Origin: Hadesarchaea archaeon
GTDB lineage: Archaea > Hadarchaeota > Hadarchaeia > Hadarchaeales > Hadarchaeaceae
Direction of reading: 5' to 3'
Length of the DNA stretch: 42,500 bases
NCBI GenBank assembly: GCA_030601675.1
Contig: JAUWBN010000009.1
Location: 1-42,500 of the forward strand
Part shown: piece after piece, positions 9,729 to 18,037 of the stretch
Layout of the letters: each line of letters starts with the position of its first letter
Numbering within the stretch: position 1 is the first letter of the stretch
Translations under genes and position numbers: made by a program
The notes under the pieces: model-generated
What the model was told of the DNA's origin: nothing
The model's database searches: none
Seen by the model: the letters and a program-made list of their open reading frames with translations, nothing else

Positions 9729-11144
9729 ATGGAGTCAAAAACAGGGGTCAGAAAATTCGACCTAAACGTGGAAAAAATCTTGGAGGACTGGGAGGTCCAC
9801 CACGGAATCAGGGAGATAATAGCGAATGCGATAGATGAGGAGGTCCTTACGGACTGCAAACCTATGGAGATATCTAAGGATCGCGAGGGGGGCTGGCACT
9901 TCAGGGACTTTGGTCGGGGACTGAAGTACGAACACCTGACCCAGAAAGAGAGCGATGAAAAACTGAAGAACCCGCACGTGATTGGGAAATTTGGCATCGG
10001 GTTGAAGGATGCTCTAGCGACTTTCGATAGGCGGAAAATCAAGGTGTTCATCAAGTCCCGCCACGGGGAGATGACCTTGGGCAAGTCGGAAAAGCACGGG
10101 TTCGAGGACCTGATAACGCTGCACGCCTACATCCGCCCCCCGTCAGACCCGAAGTTCGTGGGAACTGAGTTCGTGCTGAAGGGGTGCACGGCCAAGGACG
10201 TCGAGAAGGCGAAGGACCTGTTCTTGATATTCTCCGGGGAGAAGGTGGTGGAGGAGACGAAGCACGGGGCCGTCCTGGAGAGGAAAGGCAGCAGCGCCAG
10301 GATATACGTGAACGGCGTCAGGGTCGCGGAGGAGGAGAACTTCCTGTACTCCTACAACATAACCTCGCTGACGAAGGCCATTAGGAAGGCGCTGAACCGG
10401 GAGAGGACGAACGTGGGCAGGACGGCCTACACGGGAAGGGTGAAGTCGATCCTGCTCGCCTGCGGGACGAAACCGGTCGCCCGCCAGCTCGTGGAGGACC
10501 TGAAGGGGTATCAAGATGGGACGCTCCACGACGAACTCGAATGGACCGATGTCGCCGTCCACGCGTGCAGGCTCCTGAACTCCCTCGAGCGGGTCGTCTT
10601 CCTAACCCCGGACGACCTCATGCGCGCGGGGTACATCGTCGACAGGGCCAAAGGAGACGGTTACCGGGTGGTCACGATACCCGAAAACGTGAGGGAAAAA
10701 ATCCACGGGGGCTTGGACGCGGCCGGCAAGCCCATGGTGGACCTGTCGGGCTTCCAGACCCAGTGGAACAAGAGCTTCAAGTTCGATTTCATCGACGAGA
10801 AGGACATGACGCCAAGGGAGAGAGAAATATTCGTGATGACGAAAGCCATTTTGAAACTCGCCGGTGGAAAGCCGAAATGCGTGAGGGAAGTAAAGATATC
10901 GAAGACAATGAGGATCGACCCCCTCTCCCTCAGGGAGTCCAGCGGCCTGTGGGAAGAGAGCACGGGCAAGATAATAGTGAAGAGGAGCCAGCTGGAAAGC
11001 CTGCAGAAGTACGCCGGAACGCTGCTGCACGAGCTGTGCCACGCCGAGAGCGGGACTCAGGACGTCACCGGCGAATTCGAGGACGAACTCACCTCCCTCG
11101 TCGGCGCGATAACCGCGAGATTTTTGGAAGACGAAGGTGAGTGA
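9729..11144 (+). CDS. GHKL (HATPase) protein fused to C-terminal HExxH metallopeptidase-like domain
   Basis: N box EIIANAIDE, G1 DFGRGL, G2 GKFGIGLKDAL; C-terminal LLHELCHAESGTQDVTGEFEDELT (HExxH); SD aggagga upstream. Confidence 0.85.
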   Translation: MESKTGVRKFDLNVEKILEDWEVHHGIREIIANAIDEEVLTDCKPMEISKDREGGWHFRDFGRGLKYEHLTQKESDEKLKNPHVIGKFGIGLKDALATFDRRKIKVFIKSRHGEMTLGKSEKHGFEDLITLHAYIRPPSDPKFVGTEFVLKGCTAKDVEKAKDLFLIFSGEKVVEETKHGAVLERKGSSARIYVNGVRVAEEENFLYSYNITSLTKAIRKALNRERTNVGRTAYTGRVKSILLACGTKPVARQLVEDLKGYQDGTLHDELEWTDVAVHACRLLNSLERVVFLTPDDLMRAGYIVDRAKGDGYRVVTIPENVREKIHGGLDAAGKPMVDLSGFQTQWNKSFKFDFIDEKDMTPREREIFVMTKAILKLAGGKPKCVREVKISKTMRIDPLSLRESSGLWEESTGKIIVKRSQLESLQKYAGTLLHELCHAESGTQDVTGEFEDELTSLVGAITARFLEDEGE

Positions 11145-11167
11145 GGACTAATTTGTACGAATCGTCG

Positions 11168-13534
11168 TCAACCGTACTGCCATCGCAACTTCCCGCATGT
11201 GCACTGGAGTCTTTTTCGTGACTCTTGATTGGAAATCCACACCTTGTCGCCGCACACATCGCACTTGAACGCTTCAACTGCCTTTTCGCACACCTCGGCC
11301 AGCTTCTCGGCCTCCTTCTTGATCAAAGAACCAGTGTGTGAGCTGCGATTCCCCCATGTTATAATGAGTCGCTTGGCCTCGTCCCAAATACTTGACGGCT
11401 CGTCATATTTGGAGTACTTGTCAGGCTCCCCAGTCTTGATTTTGAATCGGTGGGGACCCTCCGAGATTAATGCCTCGAGGAATTCGACCGCAACGCGCTG
11501 ATCGTTCTTATCGCCCCGTCGGTACGGAAGCTTTACTTGTAGTTTTTCAATGGCAATCGATAGTTCTGTATCCATTGTCGCGCGGACCCTGTTGCCTGCA
11601 GCTTCCGCACTCTGCGGGATTAACGCTCGGGCATCCGAGAAAGAACTTCCGAAGGCGGCCCAAGTAATCCCGGTGATCGGATCCTTCCAAGGTTTGACAG
11701 CCTTGAAAATCCAGTTCTTTGCTGGTAGTCTGACTCGCAACTCAGTGTACCATTCCCTGTCGTGCGTGAACATTATAACTTGGTGGTCTGAGAACTCTTT
11801 AGTTAGCAAGTCTGCGAGCATGCCACGGTGTTCCCTGTCCAGACTGGACACTATATCATCTAAAATGATGAATCGTTCCTTGTCACGTTCCAACTTGGCG
11901 AGCGCTAAGAAAATGCAGAGCCCCAAACTGTTCCGATGACCCTCTGACAACGTGAGGCGAGGCGACGGTTGGTCGACACCATAAAATTTTAGACCGATGT
12001 CAATAGCCTTGTCTGTTTTTGGGGCGGCATAGAGATGAACTGATTCGATCGGTTCGTCTGGGTGCAACATTTCCCATAACCTCTGAACCTCGGCCGAAAT
12101 CTGTGTTAGAACCGCCTTGCTCTGTTTGCGAATCGTCTCTCGGGTAGCTTCCTCGCTCTTCTGCAGCGCTTGTAGCAGTGTTTTGATTCTGATGACCAAA
12201 TCTTGAATAATCGCTGATTCCATCTGTACCTTCGCTGCCCCTATTGCGTCCCGCGCATCCAGCAGTTTCTTGATTGAAGGCGGCCCCTTGGCGATTACAC
12301 TTTTGAGGTGCTTTAAAAGCGCCTTGGTTTTCTCCTCCAAATCGGCGGTCTCCACCTGAAGCGGATTGTGGCGGAGCATCTTGACATCAACACGCTGTAA
12401 AGCATCGAGCGCGGCGACACAGTCAGCTTGCTCAGGCATAGCTAGCCAGCTCTTCAGTTCCTCTTTCGAGAGAATTTTAATCGCGCTTTTGACCTCAACA
12501 GCAAGAGACGAGCTTGCCTCTTCGAGGACGCTTGCGGCTTCTCTGGCTGCATGCAGTTTCTCGAGTTCTGCCTGCACATGGTCCGTGAGTTCGGACGCAC
12601 GGATTACTCTGCCGCACGCCGGACATTCGATGTCGGCTTCGCCAGCTTCCAATGCTTTCAAGAACTCGCTCGTCTTTTCAAGTATTTCAAGCCGCTTTGA
12701 GATGACTTTGTTAAACGCTTGTGTTGCCCTCTGCTTGGCTTGAACAAAAGCCGTCAGCTTGTCATCCAAACCTCCTTCTTTCAGAAGGTCTTGGCAAGCT
12801 ATGTGGATCCTGATGATGGGATCTGCCTGCTCGATACGCGTAGTAACCGCGCTTTCCAACGCAACCAGCAAGTCTGGTATTGCCAAGCTCTCGTCCACCC
12901 CTAGGCGCTTTGCGTGTGGACCCAATTCGCGCTGGATTACCTCACGGTCTGTCGAACTGAAATTCTTCAGGACTGTCTCTTTCATTCCACATAGCTGGTC
13001 TTCCCTTATAGCGAGTTTACTGCGTTTCTCGATCCTGTCCCGGAGTTTTCTCAAGTTCTCGGCGGCGTTCTCGAGATGGCCCAGACCCAGCAGGGGAAGA
13101 AGAACGGAGTACTTCTCACCCTTCGACTTGAGGACGAATGCTGCGAGTTCGTCTTGGCGGAGTATAAAGCGCTCAACCGGCCACGACTGAATCTCATTTA
13201 GAAACTCTGGAGGACTACCCTTGAAGGTTGCTTTTCCGTTGGGTTTAATCTGCGCTTCAACGGCGCGATTCTGGTCGAAAAATATTCGGATTGCAGATGC
13301 TTCATCTTTAGGCGTGTGGGTGTTTCTTACTCCTTTTTCAAGGCGTTTTCCGCTGTATTCATGGGCGAGATGGTAGATTCGGCCGTCTGTCGCGATGTAT
13401 TCCATGGCATCAGTAAACGTGGACTTGCCAGCGCCGTTTGGTCCGTAGATAACAACGCTCTTACCCTCACTATCGAGCACTGTTTCTGAGGACGCGCCTC
13501 GAAACCATTTGAGGCTAATTTTGTGGATGATCAC
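11168..13534 (-). CDS. Rad50/RecF-like SMC-family ATPase with zinc hook (CPACG) and C-terminal zinc ribbon
   Basis: Walker A YGPNGAGKST, hook IECPACGR in coiled coil, signature LTLSEGHRNSLGLCIFLALAKL, Walker B FIILDDIVSSLD, tail CDVCG...CTCG; GTG start at 13534 with GGAGG 6 nt upstream. Confidence 0.88.
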   Translation of the reverse strand: MIIHKISLKWFRGASSETVLDSEGKSVVIYGPNGAGKSTFTDAMEYIATDGRIYHLAHEYSGKRLEKGVRNTHTPKDEASAIRIFFDQNRAVEAQIKPNGKATFKGSPPEFLNEIQSWPVERFILRQDELAAFVLKSKGEKYSVLLPLLGLGHLENAAENLRKLRDRIEKRSKLAIREDQLCGMKETVLKNFSSTDREVIQRELGPHAKRLGVDESLAIPDLLVALESAVTTRIEQADPIIRIHIACQDLLKEGGLDDKLTAFVQAKQRATQAFNKVISKRLEILEKTSEFLKALEAGEADIECPACGRVIRASELTDHVQAELEKLHAAREAASVLEEASSSLAVEVKSAIKILSKEELKSWLAMPEQADCVAALDALQRVDVKMLRHNPLQVETADLEEKTKALLKHLKSVIAKGPPSIKKLLDARDAIGAAKVQMESAIIQDLVIRIKTLLQALQKSEEATRETIRKQSKAVLTQISAEVQRLWEMLHPDEPIESVHLYAAPKTDKAIDIGLKFYGVDQPSPRLTLSEGHRNSLGLCIFLALAKLERDKERFIILDDIVSSLDREHRGMLADLLTKEFSDHQVIMFTHDREWYTELRVRLPAKNWIFKAVKPWKDPITGITWAAFGSSFSDARALIPQSAEAAGNRVRATMDTELSIAIEKLQVKLPYRRGDKNDQRVAVEFLEALISEGPHRFKIKTGEPDKYSKYDEPSSIWDEAKRLIITWGNRSSHTGSLIKKEAEKLAEVCEKAVEAFKCDVCGDKVWISNQESRKRLQCTCGKLRWQYG

Positions 13535-13814
13535 GAGATTCCTCCGGGGCGAGAGACTCGATGAGTTTGCCGGCAAGTTTGTTCAGCTTACCGGCGCTTA
13601 GAGGTTCGTCGAAATCACATTTCTGGGCAGTCGATAGCAGGAGTTCACGTGTAGTTGGGAACTCTATCAAGTGCTTGTCGAGGATACTCTCGATTACCGC
13701 CGATGTCGAGGCAGGAGCCGCGATTTGTGTAAGCGTGGGGCGCGATTGGATGAGTTTGTTTTCAGTCAATGATACCAAAATATACAGTGCGTGAAGATAT
13801 TTATTCCCTTCCAC
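13515..13814 (-). CDS. Small protein, candidate partner of the zinc-hook ATPase
   Basis: 99-aa ORF overlapping the ATPase start by 20 nt on the same strand. Confidence 0.6.
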   Translation of the reverse strand: MEGNKYLHALYILVSLTENKLIQSRPTLTQIAAPASTSAVIESILDKHLIEFPTTRELLLSTAQKCDFDEPLSAGKLNKLAGKLIESLAPEESRDHPQN

Positions 13815-13978
13815 CCCTTCTCAGCCAGAAAACCTTGAAGCACTCTGGGAACCGTGCCACTTTTTACTACCTCCACCTTCCGCAAGGCTTCCTCAATTTC
13901 CGAAAGCAGGCCCTTCTCCCTCAGGATAACCCCGGCGTTTCCGTAATCATACGTCCTCACCTCAACCACCCTTGTCAC
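13766..13978 (-). pseudogene. Truncated BglII/BstYI-like restriction endonuclease N-terminus
   Basis: MTRVVEVRTYDYGNAGVILREKGLLSEIEEALRKVEV...FLAEKGWKG resembles the start of BglII-family enzymes, then ends abruptly. Confidence 0.45.
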
Positions 13979-14147
13979 CTCCTGCCTCCTGGAGCATCTC
14001 CCTTTTGAAGATGAAGTAAACGCTACCTGTTATCCCGAGTTCGGTCTTGGGCACCGCCGCGACCAGCTCCCACCCTTTCCTGCCCAGCTTGTTGGCCTCC
14101 TCAAACCCCGCGAGGTCAGGGTCGGACTTGGAACTTTGTATTCCCAC
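13962..14147 (-). CDS. Small DUF4177-like protein
   Basis: EEANKLGRKGWELVAAVP...VYFIFKR matches the usual 'LN.LG.eGWElV....YIfKR' layout. Confidence 0.45.
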   Translation of the reverse strand: MGIQSSKSDPDLAGFEEANKLGRKGWELVAAVPKTELGITGSVYFIFKREMLQEAGGDKGG

Positions 14148-14300
14148 TTCCTCATCCGAATCCCATGCCGAGTCGTCCGAAGGTCGCCTGATATTTAGTC
14201 GCTTGTTTTATCCGCGAAATCCAGCGATTCTTACCAAGCCCGAGATCGAGACCAACGACTTGGGATAGTCCCCCAACTTTGTTTAAAAAGCGAAGGGGAT

Positions 14301-14336
14301 GTTAAAAAAGTGGTCGGAAATTAGGACTTTTTTAAC
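14301..14336. repeat. Perfect 11-bp inverted repeat (GTTAAAAAAGT...ACTTTTTTAAC)
   Basis: Direct reading of 14301-14311 and 14326-14336. Confidence 0.85.
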
Positions 14337-14408
14337 AAAGCCACTTGGAGCAAAGCCTTTAAAACTCAAACGTCAATAAATAAAAAGAGGGAGAGGGGTT
14401 CGTAAAAA

Positions 14409-14597
14409 ATGAGTAATGGCGAGTTTAGGTTGATTGACATATTTCTCGCAGTCTTCATTTCATGCATGGCAATCGGCGGTATTTGGATAATTGCCGAGAC
14501 GGTGGGGCAGTTTCTTAAACCAGAATATTGGCTACTAATCATTGGAGTTATTGGTTTTTTGGCGATCTACACTTTTTTGAAAATAAGAAAGACATAG
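14409..14597 (+). CDS. Small membrane protein (two TM segments)
   Basis: 62 aa with two hydrophobic stretches; purine-rich agggagaggggtt upstream. Confidence 0.5.
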   Translation: MSNGEFRLIDIFLAVFISCMAIGGIWIIAETVGQFLKPEYWLLIIGVIGFLAIYTFLKIRKT

Positions 14598-14696
14598 GGT
14601 TACAGAGTTCATACATATCGATTTGTATCTACATTTTCGGAAAAATAGTTTTAAGTTTTAAGAGTTTAAAAAACATAGCTAAACATGAGGATTTAA

Positions 14697-15401
14697 ATGT
14701 TGGCATCAGAAAAAAATCAGTTGAGATCTAAGTTGGATGAAGTTTTCATCATCCATTATGCTTGTTCAAGTTATCATGAAAAACTTGTAAAAATTAGCTG
14801 TATAGCAGTTGAGGAGGCAAAACCAAACGGAAAAACGCACACTTATTCTAGAAGCGAATATTCCGAAAAAGTGGTGCTTGAAAAATTTTATTATTCTATT
14901 AAAATGAATCAGGAGGCTATTTATGTTGGATGGGATTTTAGAGATACAACTTATGGTCTTCCTGTATTGGAAAAACGTTATCGCCAATTGTTTAAAAAAA
15001 GACCTCCTGAAATTCGCGATTTAAAAAATCTTAAAAGCATGATTGAGGAAGAATATGGGGCATTGGACCATGGATCTCGTGGTAAACTTCATCATTTAAT
15101 GGAGTTAAATGGTATTTCGGCAGATAATTTCATTCAGGGAGAAGATGAAGCTAAATATTTTAAAGAGAAAAAATTTCGCGAAATAGAGATGTCTACAAAT
15201 AGAAAAGTGCACGGGATTACCGCAATTCTTCGTCTCTATCTTGAGTCTAAGCTAAAAACCCAAATTGGAGTGCCTATGACAATTTGGAGGAAGCTCAAAA
15301 CATTTGTTAACAAAATAGTCGAGTCAACTGTAGCAAAAATAATACTTTTAATATCAGCAATTCTTGCGATTATTTATTTTGTAATGTATCTCTGGGGTTA
15401 G
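14697..15401 (+). CDS. Putative RNase-H-fold/3'-5' exonuclease-like protein with C-terminal TM segment
   Basis: DEVFIIHYACSSYHE...ISCIAV... YVGWDFRDTTYGLPVLEKRYRQL; C-terminal AKIILLISAILAIIYFVMYLW. Confidence 0.45.
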   Translation: MLASEKNQLRSKLDEVFIIHYACSSYHEKLVKISCIAVEEAKPNGKTHTYSRSEYSEKVVLEKFYYSIKMNQEAIYVGWDFRDTTYGLPVLEKRYRQLFKKRPPEIRDLKNLKSMIEEEYGALDHGSRGKLHHLMELNGISADNFIQGEDEAKYFKEKKFREIEMSTNRKVHGITAILRLYLESKLKTQIGVPMTIWRKLKTFVNKIVESTVAKIILLISAILAIIYFVMYLWG

Positions 15402-15593
15402 TAGCGTTTTTAACAGGTTGGCCTTTTGATTTTGGCATCAATGGAAATTCGCCTCTTTTGATAAAAAATTTTCAAAATGCTAATATCTTTTCTGCATGGA
15501 GCGCGATTACGAACCGAAAGTTCGAGTAGCCAATAAGTTTTTTTAATCCAAACGAGAGGATAGACCCAGAATATGCGAAGCGACTAAAAGAAT

Positions 15594-15779
15594 TTAAAGA
15601 ATTTTTAAGGCTACTCCTATTGAAGTAAATGTCATTCCAGATGAGATAATTAATGCAGCTTGGAACAGTGCCCAATGTGTCACTCGGGTTCTACGTTTTA
15701 TAGATTTATAGTAAATTATGCCAACCCCGATTAAAATAAGTCCGAAGAAAATTATCAATAAAGGAAAATCTCCTTCCAT
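15594..15779 (-). CDS. Small membrane protein (two TM segments)
   Basis: 61 aa with two hydrophobic segments separated by KSIKRRTR. Confidence 0.4.
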   Translation of the reverse strand: MEGDFPLLIIFFGLILIGVGIIYYKSIKRRTRVTHWALFQAALIISSGMTFTSIGVALKIL

Positions 15780-15835
15780 TAGCTCACGCTATTTGTTAAT
15801 GTGATCTGTTACTTAATAACTTGTTCTTCAAGTGG

Positions 15836-15870
15836 TGCGGGGGATGGGATTCGAACCCCCGAACCAAGAC
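15836..15870 (-). repeat. tRNA 3'-end relic (tRNA-Leu/Ser-like acceptor/T arm)
   Basis: Reverse complement GGTTCGGGGGTTCGAATCCCATCCCCCGCACCA; no matching GCGGGGG 5' half found nearby. Confidence 0.6.
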
Positions 15871-15909
15871 ATCAATAAGCTTGTGCTTCTTGAGCTTAAA
15901 ATAAAAAAT

Positions 15910-15949
15910 GTGGGGTATAACACGACGCTTTTCCGGTGTTAGAGTGGTA
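15910..15949 (+). repeat. Diverged 40-nt direct repeat, left copy
   Basis: gtggggtataacacgacgcttttccggtgttagagtggta, 32/40 identical by hand alignment to 24474-24513. Confidence 0.7.
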
Positions 15950-16014
15950 CCCTCCAGAACCTTTCCGGAAAATATTCTCTAAAAAAACTAGCTGATCTGC
16001 TTCGGAATGCCTAT

Positions 16015-16048
16015 GGTGCGGGGGAGGGGATTTGAACACCTCTGCCTA
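16015..16048 (-). repeat. Second tRNA 3'-end relic
   Basis: Reverse complement GGCAGAGGTGTTCAAATCCCCTCCCCCGCACCA; no intact tRNA body recognisable. Confidence 0.55.
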
Positions 16049-16250
16049 TCGTTTTCCGCTCCTCTGGCTAATGAAGTGAGTTAGCTTTCCAGCAGGAGTC
16101 ACTGCATGGGAGTGATCATGGTGCCCTGCATCCTCTATTTTGCTGGAGCGAAGGATGGAGTGCTTGCGGCGCTCGGGCTTTAAAATCTTGGTCTTCCCAC
16201 AAGCGGGCTAGGGAAGCGCGCGATTGTTTACATTTTTCGATTAACTGTTG

Positions 16251-16793
16251 TCATTCAAGAAGATGCGTCAGTATCGGGGCAATGACTTTGTCAGCCGCAT
16301 TGCATACATCCACATTAACCCTCAAATTTGGATTCTTTTTCCCGTGAAAAAGTCTACACCTAATATTGTACGCGATGAATACAAGATTCTTGGCTCTCAC
16401 GTAGGTATCTTCGTTTTTTAATCCTGTTAGATATCCCCCCATATGTCTTGATGTATCTCTAATTTGATTTAGGAAAACTTCTCTGATTTCGTCGGAATAG
16501 ATTTTTGCAACCAACTCTTTATCGATATACCTCTTACAGAAGTATTTAATCCGTTTCCACTCTGTATTTCTATCGACATCCTCTCGGGGATGATCCTTTT
16601 CATACAAAGCGTAATAAAGTCCGTTGAATGAAATCCACCTAAACAAAAAACGCTTGATGTTATCTTCTCTTTCGTTATTCGCAAGCTCGTTCCACTTTAT
16701 AATTCGCTCCCACGTTTCCTTTACTTTTTTGAGTTCCCAAAGAGAGGTTTTGGTATCTCGTTCGGGCATGGATGCACTTGTCATTGAACTCAT
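16251..16793 (-). CDS. HEPN-like protein A
   Basis: R-x4-H motif in AYNIRCRLFHGKK; same layout as the ORF at 23705 (FxRWxxxNxLYxALY...IRCxLFHGxK). Confidence 0.65.
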   Translation of the reverse strand: MSSMTSASMPERDTKTSLWELKKVKETWERIIKWNELANNEREDNIKRFLFRWISFNGLYYALYEKDHPREDVDRNTEWKRIKYFCKRYIDKELVAKIYSDEIREVFLNQIRDTSRHMGGYLTGLKNEDTYVRAKNLVFIAYNIRCRLFHGKKNPNLRVNVDVCNAADKVIAPILTHLLE

Positions 16794-17935
16794 GTTTTTA
16801 CCTTCTTTTTCTTTTCTCTTTCCTCAATTGCTTTCTCGGCTTTTCGGCGGAGATAGCGGTAGATGATGTAGGCTATGATCAAGAGCAAAATTATCAAAAG
16901 GATAATCCACCAGGGAAATTCCCAAGAAACGCCCCCTCCAGGACCATCTGTTGGAGTTTCGGTTGAAGTCACCTGCAAACTGTATGTAGTCGAATCGGTT
17001 TCTGCATCAGCACCAGTCCCGGTTATCGTCAAAGTGTATTGCCCGGTCGGTGTTACGGATGAGGTTGAAATTGCAATTATCGAGTTGAAAGAAGGCGTGC
17101 TTTCGAGTGGGCTAAAGTCAACTGAGGTATTACCAGGAGCACCGGTGGCTGAGAGGGTAACGGTCTGGCTATACCCGCCTACTGATATTACAGTAACATC
17201 CACATCAACAGAATTACCTGCAACTACACTACCGCTAGTTGAAGATACCTCGACTGTGAAATACGCTTCATCGGGACCAGGGCCATCTCCTGTGCTAACC
17301 GTGAATGACCAAGTGTCAGACCAATCTGTTTGGGCACTATCTCCAATGACTCTTACTCTCCAGTAGTATGTATCATCTAGAAGAGTTGGAGCGGTGTATG
17401 TATTGATACTTGTAGTTGTATTAACAACTGGAGAGCCAAACAAGCTAGACTCATCTATTTGTATTCTGTAGGAATCAGCCCCGTATCTAGAAAGCCATTC
17501 GAATGTAGGTGTTGAATCTGATGTGGTTGAACCGTTAGTTGGAGATGATAGGTACGAGCGGAGAATAACAGTTACGCTCCGTACTTCAGACCAATCGCCC
17601 CATATGCCACCAGCGTCGATTGCAAGAACCCGCCAGTAATATGTTGCGTTGCCAAGCGATATTGAATATGTATAACTAGTTGAGGTAGTCTCATCAGCAA
17701 CGAATGGTGAAAAAAATGTCGGGCTGTCGTCTATCATTATATAGTATTTATTAGCTCCAGCCACCGATGACCATGTAAATGTTGGTGTTGTGTCTGCGGT
17801 TATAGCGGCGTTTGTGGGTGAATTGAGTTCTGGTGCTGGTAGGACTGCTTGTACTATTGGTATGCTGACTATGCTTATGGCTAGGGTGATGGCCAGTATG
17901 AGTGGGATGTATTGTTTTTTCATGGTTATTCCCAT
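16790..17935 (-). CDS. Secreted surface protein with FN3-like/Ig-like repeats and C-terminal TM
   Basis: Signal peptide, repeated 'L.SPTN...T.DTTPTF.W.....A..Y.I.ID.S', C-terminal TM plus lysine-rich tail. Confidence 0.75.
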   Translation of the reverse strand: MGITMKKQYIPLILAITLAISIVSIPIVQAVLPAPELNSPTNAAITADTTPTFTWSSVAGANKYYIMIDDSPTFFSPFVADETTSTSYTYSISLGNATYYWRVLAIDAGGIWGDWSEVRSVTVILRSYLSSPTNGSTTSDSTPTFEWLSRYGADSYRIQIDESSLFGSPVVNTTTSINTYTAPTLLDDTYYWRVRVIGDSAQTDWSDTWSFTVSTGDGPGPDEAYFTVEVSSTSGSVVAGNSVDVDVTVISVGGYSQTVTLSATGAPGNTSVDFSPLESTPSFNSIIAISTSSVTPTGQYTLTITGTGADAETDSTTYSLQVTSTETPTDGPGGGVSWEFPWWIILLIILLLIIAYIIYRYLRRKAEKAIEEREKKKKVKT

Positions 17936-18037
17936 TATTTATTAATGAATTGTTTTGTCTCCAAGTAGAGTAGAGGTCTAAACTTTAAAACTAGCCATTA
18001 GGGCTCGACAAAATTTTTAAATCTGCACAATAATTGT

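Noticed and set aside
10143-11140. Long alternative-frame ORFs (10143..10562 -, 10541..11140 +, 10602..11042 -)
   Set aside because: Shadow ORFs of the high-GC GHKL-peptidase gene; low-complexity R/G/P-rich products.
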